In this document: one piece after another, positions 54,492-62,443 of the stretch
Numbering within the stretch: the first letter of the stretch is position 1
Layout of the letters: each line of letters opens with the position of its first letter
DNA from: JANXLS01 sp035308565
GTDB taxonomy: Bacteria > Planctomycetota > SZUA-567 > H5-PLA8
NCBI GenBank assembly: GCA_035308565.1
Contig: DATGGK010000269.1
Location: forward strand, 24,748 to 88,747
Direction of reading: 5' to 3'
DNA length: 64,000 nt
Program-made: the position numbers and the translations under genes
Notes under the pieces: generated by a model
What the model was told of the DNA's origin: nothing
What the model saw: the letters and a program-made list of their open reading frames with translations, nothing else
The model's database searches: none

Positions 54492-55460
54492 TCACTCTGG
54501 GTCGGGTGCCGGAATGGCGACATTTCGGCCACTGCGATAATAGTTGCAGATTCTCAGAATCAAATATCGCCGCGCCTTGGGAAGATTCCAACTGCGATAA
54601 TCGTACGCCTGCAGAAGATTTTCGGTTTCAGTCGCATTCAATACGCCCAGGAAATGCAGGGGCGTCCAAATGCTGCCCCATTTTTTCGCTTCGGCTCGGT
54701 GTTCCTCAGCCGTCGCGTCGTCTTTAAGCTCCTCTTTCGCATAAGCCATCATGTAGAGATGGTATTCTGGATTGAAGACGCTCCAGCGTGCCGCGCAAAT
54801 CAATCCGCCAATTGCCAGCAACGACGCGACGAGTCCAAGTTGGCCGATGCGCTTGCGGCGGCGCCAGAGTTCGAAACAGGCGCCCAGAAGCACACCGGCG
54901 ACGAGGCCGCCGAAGTGGCCCCAGTTATCCATGCGAAAAATGCCGAGGATACCGATGCCGAGTAGGATGAGGATGTTGTAAACCTCCGCCCGAACCTGCG
55001 AATTGCGCCAGGCATTTTTCGGAACAGGGCAATTGAGCGCGGAGACGGCCAGATGCGCGCCCATGATTCCACAGAGCGAACCCGACGCTCCGACGGCTGT
55101 GTTCCCGCCGAAGATCTGGCTCAGGCAGATGCCGGTCGCGCCGCTGAGAAGGTAGATGGTGCCGTAGTTGGCGGTGCCGAAATAAACTTCGGCCGCCGGA
55201 CCGACACGCCAGAGAAAGAACATGTTCATACCGATGTGCCAGGCGCCGACGTGGAGGAACATCGGCGCGATCAGGCGCACCCATTCCCCTTCCCAAAGCA
55301 GTTCGCGCTGGCTGGCGCCCAACCCGGAGAGCACCGGCGAACTGATGTCCATGATGTTTTTCGAATAGACCGCGCAAACGGCATAGAGGGCCACGTTCGC
55401 GACGAGCACGACGACCGTGAAAGGCGCGACGGAGCCGAGCGTTTCGTTCCCGCGCCTCAT
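54492..55460 (-). CDS. rhomboid-family intramembrane serine protease
   Basis: A 322-residue membrane protein. Core motifs: HVGAWHIGMNMFFLWRVG (H-x-x-x-N), the catalytic serine in VGASGSLCGIMGAHL, and the catalytic histidine in MDNWGHFGGLVAGVLLG, so it should be active. The C-terminal 100 residues form a cytoplasmic helical tail with repeated Ala/Lys and a TPR-like ending (AEEHRAEAKKWGSIWTPLHF). The ATG overlaps the stop codon of the zinc-ribbon gene upstream (ATGA). Rhomboids cut membrane proteins within helices; the coupled neighbour is a candidate partner or substrate. Confidence 0.88.
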   Translation of the reverse strand: MRRGNETLGSVAPFTVVVLVANVALYAVCAVYSKNIMDISSPVLSGLGASQRELLWEGEWVRLIAPMFLHVGAWHIGMNMFFLWRVGPAAEVYFGTANYGTIYLLSGATGICLSQIFGGNTAVGASGSLCGIMGAHLAVSALNCPVPKNAWRNSQVRAEVYNILILLGIGILGIFRMDNWGHFGGLVAGVLLGACFELWRRRKRIGQLGLVASLLAIGGLICAARWSVFNPEYHLYMMAYAKEELKDDATAEEHRAEAKKWGSIWTPLHFLGVLNATETENLLQAYDYRSWNLPKARRYLILRICNYYRSGRNVAIPAPDPE

Positions 55461-56353
55461 GGATTCTTGGACCTCGCTCGAATCCGCGATTGTGCGAACA
55501 GTTTCAGCGCGGTGAACCAGACGGGCGCGGAAAAAAGCAGGCCGATCATCGTAGTGACAATCATGACTGTATTGCGCGCGTCTTCTTCGGTGAAGTTTTT
55601 ATAGAAGTCGCCCTGCTTGCGCAACAGCTCGAGGTCAACCGGAATGGGCAAGCCCAGTGCAATGGTCAACGGCATGCAGACGACGATCGCAAATGCGGCC
55701 GAGAGAAAAACATGGTACGGACCGCGCCGCATCTGGCGCATGAGCATAAAAAGTCCGAAGATGAGCGGAATGTCGAAGGCGAACACGGTCCACGGCGGCC
55801 GCGCCAGGCCAGGTTCAAGGGACTTGCTGAATGCGAGTTCCAGATTATTGACCGTCAGCGCCACCAGCCATCCGGCGGTGAGCATGGTCATGAAAATGCT
55901 GACCATGCGCCAGATGCCGTCGGACTTGCCTGCTGCGGCCAGAAGCACGGCGGCGTTGGCCTCGCGGCGCTTTTTTTCCTCTTCGCGGCGCAGCTCGTCA
56001 TCCAGCAATTCGCCGCAGTAGCGGCATTTTTTTGCGGCGGCAAGAATGCGTTCGGCGCAATACGGGCAGCGCTTGGTCGGTTCCGGTTGCGGAGAATCGG
56101 GCACTTTGGCGATGACGGCAGGAACTGGTTCGGGCGGCGCGGACTGAGGAGAATCGGGGACGACGCTGATTTTTTCCGGAGTGTTGGATGGTGACGGTTC
56201 CGCCGCGTCGCGCGTGGTTGATTCGCGCGACGCGGCCGGCGCCGGAATTAGCATCTTCAACTGGCAGCCAGGACAAGTGGTGCTCATCCCGGCGTATTGT
56301 TCCTGCGCGAATAGAGCCTTGCCGCAGGACGAACATTTAAATTCAATGGCCAT
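55457..56353 (-). CDS. zinc-ribbon membrane protein
   Basis: A 298-residue protein. It opens with a zinc ribbon (CSSCGKALFAQEQYAGMSTT, then CPGC), a Pro/Ser-rich linker, a second ribbon (CPYCAERILAAAKKCRYCGE), a charged helix (DDELRREEEKKRREAN), and four membrane segments (MVSIFMTMLTAGWLVALTVN, FAFDIPLIFGLFMLM, VFLSAAFAIVVCMPLTIALG, VMIVTTMIGLLFSAPVWFTA). Both ribbons are intact. Coupled with the rhomboid gene. Confidence 0.8.
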   Translation of the reverse strand: MAIEFKCSSCGKALFAQEQYAGMSTTCPGCQLKMLIPAPAASRESTTRDAAEPSPSNTPEKISVVPDSPQSAPPEPVPAVIAKVPDSPQPEPTKRCPYCAERILAAAKKCRYCGELLDDELRREEEKKRREANAAVLLAAAGKSDGIWRMVSIFMTMLTAGWLVALTVNNLELAFSKSLEPGLARPPWTVFAFDIPLIFGLFMLMRQMRRGPYHVFLSAAFAIVVCMPLTIALGLPIPVDLELLRKQGDFYKNFTEEDARNTVMIVTTMIGLLFSAPVWFTALKLFAQSRIRARSKNP

Positions 56354-56362
56354 GCAGCGTCG

Positions 56363-56728
56363 TCAGTTCTTGCCCTTTTTCGCCGGTTTTTCTTCGTTGA
56401 TCGACGTGACCTTCACGCTGGTATTGTCCGTCGCCAGCAAACCGCTCACGCTGACCGTGGTGTGTTTGGCCAACAATGTCGCGATTGAGTTTTTAACGTC
56501 TTTGTCTTCGGCGTAAAGCACAAGTTGCTTCGGGCCGTCTTTGTTGTTTTTGTCCGGCTTGACATGCACGACGCCCAAGCCCGCGCCTTGCGACGCGCCG
56601 AGCGTGCCCATCCACGTGCCTTCCGTGCCCGCCGGAGGTTTCGCGTCGGCCGGCTTGACCTCCGTCGCACTTGCAGAACCGAGGAAAACTGCCAACATCA
56701 ATGGAACCGCACACAACAATGCTTTCAT
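56363..56728 (-). CDS. small secreted hypothetical protein
   Basis: A 121-residue protein starting MKALLCAVPLMLAVFLGSAS (signal peptide) at ATG 56728 behind AGGAGTGTGGCA. The mature part is a small OB/BON-like beta domain (GTWMGTLGASQGAGLGVVHV, LVLYAEDKDVKNSIATLLAK, HTTVSVSGLLATDNTSVKVT) ending in a basic tail. An OB-fold-type "tRNA_anti/BOF" pattern is likely. Ligand unknown. Confidence 0.7.
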   Translation of the reverse strand: MKALLCAVPLMLAVFLGSASATEVKPADAKPPAGTEGTWMGTLGASQGAGLGVVHVKPDKNNKDGPKQLVLYAEDKDVKNSIATLLAKHTTVSVSGLLATDNTSVKVTSINEEKPAKKGKN

Positions 56729-56913
56729 TGCCACACTCCTTATATAATGAGAGCACGAATTGGAGCAAGCCAATGCGATGCGACAATCCGCGCAAAAATC
56801 TTCTTTCTAGTAAGTATACTTTTTTTGGGCGTTTATTGCAAAATTCTGCGAAAATCGCGAAGCGACACAGATGATGATTACAATAACGTCATTTTTAAGG
56901 AGACCTCCCTCTC

Positions 56914-57567
56914 ATGTTCACAGGCCTGATTCAACACGTTGGAACACTGATTTCAATCGCGCCCGACCACGCTGGCGGCGCGCAGCTTGCCATCGATCTT
57001 GGCCCGCTCGCTCGCGACGCCAAACCGGGCGATTCAATTGCGGTCGAAGGCTGCTGCCTGACCCTCGCGCGGCTTGGCGGAACACGTGCCGATTTCGATG
57101 CAGTCCCCGAGACGTTGAAGCGGACGACCCTCGGCGCGCTGAAATCGGGAGCGCCCGTAAATCTGGAATGTTCGCTGACGCCCAGCGCAAAACTCGGCGG
57201 CCATTTCGTGCAAGGCCACGTCGACGGCACCGCGCATGTCACTCGGATTGTCGAAGGCGGCCGCTGGGCCGAATGGCATTTCGAACTCGACGACAAAACG
57301 CTTTCCGAGCAGGTCGTCGAAAAAGGCAGCGTCGCCATCGATGGCATCAGTCTGACAGTCGCCGGATGCGACGCGCCTGCAGGCACGTTCTGGGTGGCGC
57401 TCATTCCCGAAACGCTGGCGCGCACGACCATCGCCTCAAAACGCGAAAGCGCGCGCGTCAACGTTGAGACGGATATTCTTGGAAAATATGTCCTCGCGGC
57501 GCTGAATGCGCGCCCGCCGCGCGCGAGCGGGATCACAGAGGAAAAGCTGCGGGAGATGGGGTATTAA
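56914..57567 (+). CDS. ribE: riboflavin synthase, alpha chain
   Basis: A 217-residue protein with two lumazine-binding beta-barrels: MFTGLIQHVGTL...DSIAVEGCCLTLARL and the second GHFVQGHVDGTAHVTRIVEG...GSVAIDGISLTVAGC. It joins two 6,7-dimethyl-8-ribityllumazine molecules to riboflavin. Length matches the usual 200-220. AAGGAGACC precedes the ATG. I looked for an FMN riboswitch in the 185 bases upstream and did not see its conserved pattern. Confidence 0.93.
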   Translation: MFTGLIQHVGTLISIAPDHAGGAQLAIDLGPLARDAKPGDSIAVEGCCLTLARLGGTRADFDAVPETLKRTTLGALKSGAPVNLECSLTPSAKLGGHFVQGHVDGTAHVTRIVEGGRWAEWHFELDDKTLSEQVVEKGSVAIDGISLTVAGCDAPAGTFWVALIPETLARTTIASKRESARVNVETDILGKYVLAALNARPPRASGITEEKLREMGY

Positions 57568-57580
57568 TCGCTCAGACTTC

Positions 57581-57608
57581 GGACCCATTGGACCTATAGG
57601 TCCTATTT
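57581..57608. repeat. CCTATAGGC-type repeat, copy 4
   Basis: GGACCCATTGGACCTATAGG then TCCTATTT, just after ribE and upstream of the membrane-protein gene at 57763. Confidence 0.55.
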
Positions 57609-57762
57609 ATTGCGCAACGCGCCACGATAATCGAAGAGAATCTCCAAAATCGCCCGCGCCGCATAACGCCTTCTTCATCCAGAATTCCATTGACGCCCAC
57701 GCCCTTCGCATTAAACTTTGCGCAACAAAGTGAAACCGCGCACCTTCTCACGAGGAGACTCC

Positions 57763-58371
57763 GTGCTCATTCCCGGTCCGATGGCTCAATCTGAAGCATT
57801 GCGCGCGCTGGCCGACATCCGCGCCGTGATCGACCGCACCGCGCGCTACTCGACCTTCTCGGCGCTCTCTGGATTTCTCGCGGGCGGCGCGGCGCTGGCG
57901 GGCAGCGGCGGCTGCGGCTACTTCGCGCAATTTCCAGGCGCGCAGGATACGGACGGGAAGGCGTACTTTCTGGTGTGGTCGGGCGTGTTTGCGTTTGCGG
58001 CGCTGCAATGGTTGATTTTGACTTGGCTGAAAGCGCGCAGCCGCGGCGAATCCATGTGGACGCCGATCGCGCGCACGGCCTTCAACGCAATGCTCGGTCC
58101 GGGACTCGCCGGAATTTTCGCCAGCATCGTCCTATTCGCTTCGAACGGTTACCAATACTTGGCGGGATTGTGGCTGCTCCTGTACGGCTGCGGGTTGTGG
58201 GCGGTGAGTTTTTTCGCGCCGGTGTTTTTGCGCTGGCTGGGCCTGGCATTCATTTGCCTGGGCTGCTGCGCCTGGGTGAAGACGACCGATCCGGGTTTTT
58301 GGCTCGGCATCGGTTTCGGCGGATTGCATTTGATCTTCGGCATCGTTGTTCTGGCGAGGTACCAAAAATGA
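57763..58371 (+). CDS. membrane protein coupled to a winged-helix regulator
   Basis: A 202-residue protein with about six hydrophobic segments (STFSALSGFLAGGAALAGSG, YFLVWSGVFAFAALQWLILT, FNAMLGPGLAGIFASIVLFA, LRWLGLAFICLGCCAWVKTT). GTG 57763 is chosen because GAGGAGACTCC precedes it. The stop overlaps the ATG of the regulator gene (ATGA). Pairs of a small membrane protein and this kind of regulator occur widely; the membrane protein's task is not known. Confidence 0.75.
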   Translation: MLIPGPMAQSEALRALADIRAVIDRTARYSTFSALSGFLAGGAALAGSGGCGYFAQFPGAQDTDGKAYFLVWSGVFAFAALQWLILTWLKARSRGESMWTPIARTAFNAMLGPGLAGIFASIVLFASNGYQYLAGLWLLLYGCGLWAVSFFAPVFLRWLGLAFICLGCCAWVKTTDPGFWLGIGFGGLHLIFGIVVLARYQK

Positions 58372-58757
58372 AAACACTGCAACTCGATTTTCCCGCCAAA
58401 GCGCACGCGCCGCGGCATCACGACAAGACTTCGGTGAAGGCCATGAAACATCTCGATCTGGTCGATCTCGACCCCGTGATCCACGAGCGCACTCGGCTCT
58501 CGATTCTCACCGCGCTCTTCACCAGCCGCGAGCCCGGCTGCTCGTTCTCCGACCTGCGCAACATGCTCTCGCTCACCGACGGCAATCTGCTCGCACACCT
58601 GCGCACGCTTGAACAAGCCGCGTTCATCGAGCGCATCAAGGCCGGCGCGGGGCGCGGCAGCATGACCACCATTCAACTCAGCGCGCATGGGCGCAAAGCG
58701 TTTCGCAAATACCTCGACCAGCTCGAATCGTTGGTGCGCTCGGCAAGAGGCGAATGA
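58368..58757 (+). CDS. winged-helix transcriptional regulator
   Basis: A 129-residue protein: VIHERTRLSILTALFTSREP, CSFSDLRNMLSLTDGNLLAH, LRTLEQAAFIERIKAGAGRG, SMTTIQLSAHGRKAFRKYLD. This is the MarR/ArsR-like winged helix of the DUF/HTH_27 type; the recognition helix is TDGNLLAHLRTLE. The first 40 residues are a basic leader. It probably controls its own operon. Confidence 0.85.
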   Translation: MKTLQLDFPAKAHAPRHHDKTSVKAMKHLDLVDLDPVIHERTRLSILTALFTSREPGCSFSDLRNMLSLTDGNLLAHLRTLEQAAFIERIKAGAGRGSMTTIQLSAHGRKAFRKYLDQLESLVRSARGE

Positions 58758-58802
58758 ACGTAAATTCATAATTCGGCTCATACGGCCAAATCAGCGACCC
58801 GT

Positions 58803-58830
58803 GGTGCAGGCGTCTCGCCTGCACGATTCA
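58803..58830. repeat. palindrome of the GCAGGCG family
   Basis: TGCAGGCG-TCT-CGCCTGCA, followed by TTCAAGTTTC-type simple repeats, between the regulator gene and the UppS-like gene. Same core as at 26615 and 47454. Confidence 0.7.
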
Positions 58831-58905
58831 AGTTTCAAGACTCAAGATTTCAAAGTCACGATTTTCGATCCAAGGTTTCAAGCTTAAAGGCATGGCATTC
58901 GAATT

Positions 58906-59517
58906 ATGATTACAACACTTGTTCAATCCGCTCCGCAAGAAAGTGTTTTGAAAGCGCCCGCGCGCGCCACAACTGGCGCAGCCCCGCGGCATCTCGCGAT
59001 CGCGCTGGGCGCAGGCGCGGGTACGCAGTCCCCGTCGCTGCACACGGCCGCGGCGGCCCTGCACGCCGTCGCTGAAGGCTGCGCCGAACGCGGTGTCGCG
59101 GCGCTCACGCTGCTGCGCCCCGCCGGGGAAACGGAGATCTTCGAAGCGGCCCTGGCCTCGTTTCCGCCAATGGGCGTGGCGCTCAATCTCGCGTCTGAAC
59201 GCGACGGCCGCGCCGAATTGCTCAGCGCTGTGCGCGAGCTCGCGTTGCGCGCTCAACGCGGCGAGTTATCCGCCGGCGCTATTGACGCGCGCATGATCGA
59301 AAGCAAACTCAGCACGCGCGGCCTGCCCGCCGTCGATTTGCTGATCGCCACCGGCGGCGGCGAAAAACTCTGCGGCGCGCTGCTGTGGCAATGCGCCTAT
59401 GCGGAATTGCTTTTTCTGGACGTGCCGTGGTTCGATTTCACGCGCGCGCATTTCGACGCCGCGCTCGCGGATTATGCGCGGCGCTGCCGAAAATTCGGAG
59501 GATTGAGCGCACTCTAA
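58906..59517 (+). CDS. undecaprenyl diphosphate synthase-like pseudoenzyme
   Basis: A 203-residue protein, about 50 residues shorter than UppS. The C-terminal 90 residues are unmistakable cis-prenyltransferase: GVALNLASERDGRAELLSAV, AVDLLIATGGGEKLCGALLW, QCAYAELLFLDVPWFDFTRA, ending RCRKFGG. But IMDGNGRW is replaced by IALGAGAG (catalytic Asp and its partners gone), IRTGGE has become IATGGG, and HRISN has become EKLCG, removing the arginines that hold isopentenyl diphosphate. The central lid segment is also short. Catalysis is therefore not expected; a regulatory or scaffold subunit, as in the eukaryotic NgBR/Nus1 type, is an attractive but unproven idea. Confidence 0.85.
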   Translation: MITTLVQSAPQESVLKAPARATTGAAPRHLAIALGAGAGTQSPSLHTAAAALHAVAEGCAERGVAALTLLRPAGETEIFEAALASFPPMGVALNLASERDGRAELLSAVRELALRAQRGELSAGAIDARMIESKLSTRGLPAVDLLIATGGGEKLCGALLWQCAYAELLFLDVPWFDFTRAHFDAALADYARRCRKFGGLSAL

Positions 59518-59572
59518 ATGACTTCGCAATTGCTCCGAGCGCGAAGCGCTTGAACCGCCGTTTACTCAGGAC

Positions 59573-60115
59573 TCAGCACTCAGCACCGAGCACCCATTCC
59601 ACTGCTTCGCTCAGCATCCGAAACATCGCGTCCGGCCGATGCTCCGGCCGCAGCTTCTCGCGCTCCGGCAATTTCTCGCGGCACAAAATCGTGCGGCATC
59701 CCGCCGCCGCGCCCATTTCGATGTCGCGCCCCGAATCGCCGATCATCACGCTCTGTCTGGGATCGAGACCGTGTTCGGAACACGCGCGCAGAATCATCTC
59801 CGGCGACGGCTTGCGGCACACGCAGCGCTCATCGGGATGGTGCGGACAAAAATAAATCGCGTCCAGCGCATCCACGCCAAGTTCGCGCTGCATGTTCGCG
59901 TGAATTTCGTGAAGTGCGTCGAGCGTCATCAACCCGCGCCCGACGCCGCTTTGGTTGGTCGCCAACGACAGAAAATAGCCGGCGTCGCGCAACCGCCGCA
60001 GATTTTCGCGGATGCCGGGGATGAATTGAAATTCGCTCCAGCTCAGCACGAAGCGGTCCGCGCCAGGGAATTGGTTTACGACGCCGTCGCGGTCGAGGAA
60101 AATAGCTTTCTTCAA
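59573..60115 (-). CDS. gmhB: D-glycero-manno-heptose 1,7-bisphosphate 7-phosphatase-like HAD phosphatase
   Basis: A 180-residue HAD-IIIA phosphatase. Motif I IFLDRDGVVNQF carries both aspartates, motif II is SLATNQSGVGRG, the structural zinc loop is CPHHPDERCVCRKP, and motif III/IV MIGDSGRDIEMG. This matches GmhB, which removes the 7-phosphate in ADP-heptose synthesis for LPS; a histidinol-phosphatase-like use is the alternative. A TTG (60115) acts as start, AAGGA upstream. A CCTATAGG-type repeat lies about 30 bases before the start. Confidence 0.85.
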   Translation of the reverse strand: MKKAIFLDRDGVVNQFPGADRFVLSWSEFQFIPGIRENLRRLRDAGYFLSLATNQSGVGRGLMTLDALHEIHANMQRELGVDALDAIYFCPHHPDERCVCRKPSPEMILRACSEHGLDPRQSVMIGDSGRDIEMGAAAGCRTILCREKLPEREKLRPEHRPDAMFRMLSEAVEWVLGAEC

Positions 60116-60144
60116 AATCGTCTAAATCCTTAGTTGTGTCGATG

Positions 60145-60181
60145 GGTCCTATAGGCCATATAGGCCGCATAGGCCCTATAA
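60145..60181. repeat. CCTATAGGC-type tandem repeat, copy 5
   Basis: GGTCCTATAGGCCATATAGG, then CCGCATAGG and CCCTATAAA: four 9-base units. It lies upstream of gmhB (minus strand). Confidence 0.7.
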
Positions 60182-60200
60182 ACGGATTGCAACAACGCCG

Positions 60201-62174
60201 TTAGTTTGCCAGAAACAGCACGTGATTTCCATTCTCACAATGCTTGATGCTCAGCGAATAAGCATTGAAATAATTTTCGTCGGGCTGCCCATGCTGCTGC
60301 GGATCGCAATTCATTCCCGTGCCGATCGTGTACACGCGCGGCGGCGACGAATCGTATTGAACGAAGCGCCCTTTCTTATTCGGATCCGGCGGAATCTCAG
60401 TCAGAAAAAGCGGAATGCAATCTTTGAGCGCGCTGGGCCACGCGCCGTAATGCCGCTGGTAGCGTTTGATGGCGATGGCGGCTTCGAGCAGGCGAAGGGA
60501 TTCAAGAGCGTTAAGGTTTGCGGTCGCGGTGCCGACGCAAAGGTCGTTCCACGTTAGAGATCCCATCGGCCTGCGAGCGGACACACGGCGCGTGATATCC
60601 CTGACTTCATCTTGGTCCATGTGTTGCCGCGTCATTAATTTAAGCGAGGCCATGAATGACTCCTCGTCGATCTGTCGGTGCCAGTCGATCAGCGCCAACT
60701 CCTTAAGCATACGCGATACACTCGCTTTTCCAGGAAACTCATTTGCCAAACGCGCGCGGTCCATTCCCCCGTAATGCGACACAAATGTAAAATAAACAGC
60801 ACGCCCGCAGTATTCACCGCGCGCATCCAAATGTTCCGCAAGTGCTTTCTGAAAATCGACCAAGGCGGTATCCGGAGGCTGCGCGCCCGGTTTGAATAGT
60901 GCCGCGGCCAGGACCTCCGTGGATCGGATTTCAACATCAAGCGCCATCCCGCTGCCGTCAACCATTGGGAGCGCACCAAGATGTCGCGCGTAGCGCAAAC
61001 ACGCACTGAAATTTTTCGTTGAGGTTTGCCAGTCCTCCTTGTCCGCCGCCTGACGCAGTTCAAGCAGGGCCAAACCGGATAGCTCGCCCATTGAGGTCAT
61101 AAGCGCCACGGGAACTTCAAGCTTTCTGGTGTCGGCGCTCCAATCGATGCCGTAGTCGATGCCCCTCACTGCCGCCGCCTGCCGCAGATACGACAGCGCG
61201 GTCAAATTACGCGCGATTTCAGTACGCGCCTCTTGCGTATTCCAACTCGCGCGCGCCCAGTGCCAATTAATGGGCGCAAGACTCGCGCGCGAGAGCTTGT
61301 AGATCGTCTCCGCATTCTCCTTCGGCGCCAGCGCCGGTGGCTGCATCGCCGCAATCTCCGCCGCGCGCGCTTCGGCGTTGTGTTTCACCTGCGCGGCGAA
61401 GGCGTCGTCCTGCACGCGCGCCGCCATGAAAAAATAGGCGTAGAAACTCAGCGCTCCCGCAAGCGCAAAGCCGGCCGACGTCATGTACGCGCGCGCTTTC
61501 ACGCGCCCTTCCGGGCTGCGCTGCCAATTGGTGTATTTGTTTTTCTCGAAAAGCACCAACCGCACCGCGAAGCGGCCCACCGCGATGGCAACACACAGAA
61601 TCAAAGCGGCCATCGGCGCGGAGGCGCTATCGTTGAGGATAAAAATATCGACCGCCGATAAAATCCCCGCCCACCACGCCAGCGGCGACATCCAATACAA
61701 CGCAAACAGCCAGAGGCGCGGCGTCGCGCCAAGCTTCTCCGAGCGCGCCGCCAACCAGCCCGGCATGCGCGATGCCGCATCCAGCAGCACCGCGCCGCGC
61801 ACCAGCATCACCACAATCAGCGCAAACGCCAGAAGCAGTGCGTTGATTCCAACGCTCGCGCCTTCCGCGCGCCCGCCCGGATGCAGCCAGTTAAAAATCT
61901 GCGTCGCCATCGCCATCCCGACGGCGTGAATCCCGAACATCAGCAGCCACGCGTTCAGCCCGATGCGGTGCCGCCAAAATACGCGCGCGCTCAATATTGC
62001 CGCGCCAAAAACTCCCGCGATGAGCCCCGCCAAAATCAGCCATTGCGGCGTGGTGGACGCGCCGCTGGCGAGCAGATTTCCTGCAACGACCAGCACAAAT
62101 CCGATCAGCACAAATGAACTGAAAAGCGCGTCGAGTTTTGTTTCGCGGACGACGTTCATAGGCGTAAATATCAT
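60201..62174 (-). CDS. large membrane protein with periplasmic/cytoplasmic helical domain
   Basis: A 657-residue protein. The N-terminal 260 residues carry about seven hydrophobic segments (SFVLIGFVLVVAGNLLASGA, WLILAGLIAGVFGAAILSAR, INALLLAFALIVVMLVRGAV, AGFALAGALSFYAYFFMAAR). The remaining 390 residues form a helical, soluble domain (LSRASLAPINWHWARASWNT, RQAADKEDWQTSTKNFSACL, ESLRLLEAAIAIKRYQRHYG) that ends in a pseudopilin-like segment, AWPSALKDCIPLFLTEIPPD followed by PPRVYTIGTGMNCD. This second part resembles planctomycete cytoplasmic-sensor proteins with a general-secretion-like C-terminus. ATG 62159 is an alternative start. Function unknown. Confidence 0.75.
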   Translation of the reverse strand: MIFTPMNVVRETKLDALFSSFVLIGFVLVVAGNLLASGASTTPQWLILAGLIAGVFGAAILSARVFWRHRIGLNAWLLMFGIHAVGMAMATQIFNWLHPGGRAEGASVGINALLLAFALIVVMLVRGAVLLDAASRMPGWLAARSEKLGATPRLWLFALYWMSPLAWWAGILSAVDIFILNDSASAPMAALILCVAIAVGRFAVRLVLFEKNKYTNWQRSPEGRVKARAYMTSAGFALAGALSFYAYFFMAARVQDDAFAAQVKHNAEARAAEIAAMQPPALAPKENAETIYKLSRASLAPINWHWARASWNTQEARTEIARNLTALSYLRQAAAVRGIDYGIDWSADTRKLEVPVALMTSMGELSGLALLELRQAADKEDWQTSTKNFSACLRYARHLGALPMVDGSGMALDVEIRSTEVLAAALFKPGAQPPDTALVDFQKALAEHLDARGEYCGRAVYFTFVSHYGGMDRARLANEFPGKASVSRMLKELALIDWHRQIDEESFMASLKLMTRQHMDQDEVRDITRRVSARRPMGSLTWNDLCVGTATANLNALESLRLLEAAIAIKRYQRHYGAWPSALKDCIPLFLTEIPPDPNKKGRFVQYDSSPPRVYTIGTGMNCDPQQHGQPDENYFNAYSLSIKHCENGNHVLFLAN

Positions 62175-62246
62175 TTCAAATCACCGCAATCGCGAGTTTC
62201 TTTCGCAAATAATCTCCTTTGTGAGACTGTGCTGAACTGTACGTTC

Positions 62247-62438
62247 CTACTTGCGATCTTTGCGCGCGCGCTCGTCCGCCTCGGGCGGCTTTGTCGCGCC
62301 TTTGCGTTTAAGCACCGCCTGTCGAAGCAGAAACTCGATCTGCCCATTGACACTGCGCAATTCGTCCTGCGCCCAAGCCTCCAAATCGGCCCACAGCGCC
62401 GGATCGATGCGCAGCAAAAAACTCTTTCGCTCAGTCAT
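62247..62438 (-). CDS. small ribbon-helix-helix (Arc-like) protein
   Basis: A 63-residue protein MTERKSFLLRIDPALWADLE followed by AWAQDELRSVNGQIEFLLRQ. This is the Arc/MetJ-like RHH pattern: one strand (SFLLRID) for DNA contact and two helices, with the NGQIEFLLRQA ending. It lies five bases after the SPFH gene and is probably cotranscribed. In related genomes an RHH protein of this style commonly follows SPFH proteins; I infer a functional link. Confidence 0.8.
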   Translation of the reverse strand: MTERKSFLLRIDPALWADLEAWAQDELRSVNGQIEFLLRQAVLKRKGATKPPEADERARKDRK

Positions 62439-62443
62439 GGCAA

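Noticed and set aside
56728..56913. FMN riboswitch upstream of ribE
   Set aside because: The region is short, A+T-rich and lacks the conserved RFN blocks.
57975..58757. Single 260-codon gene from 57975
   Set aside because: Its first 130 codons are out of frame with the membrane-protein gene and Arg-rich; the real regulator starts at 58368 in an ATGA overlap.
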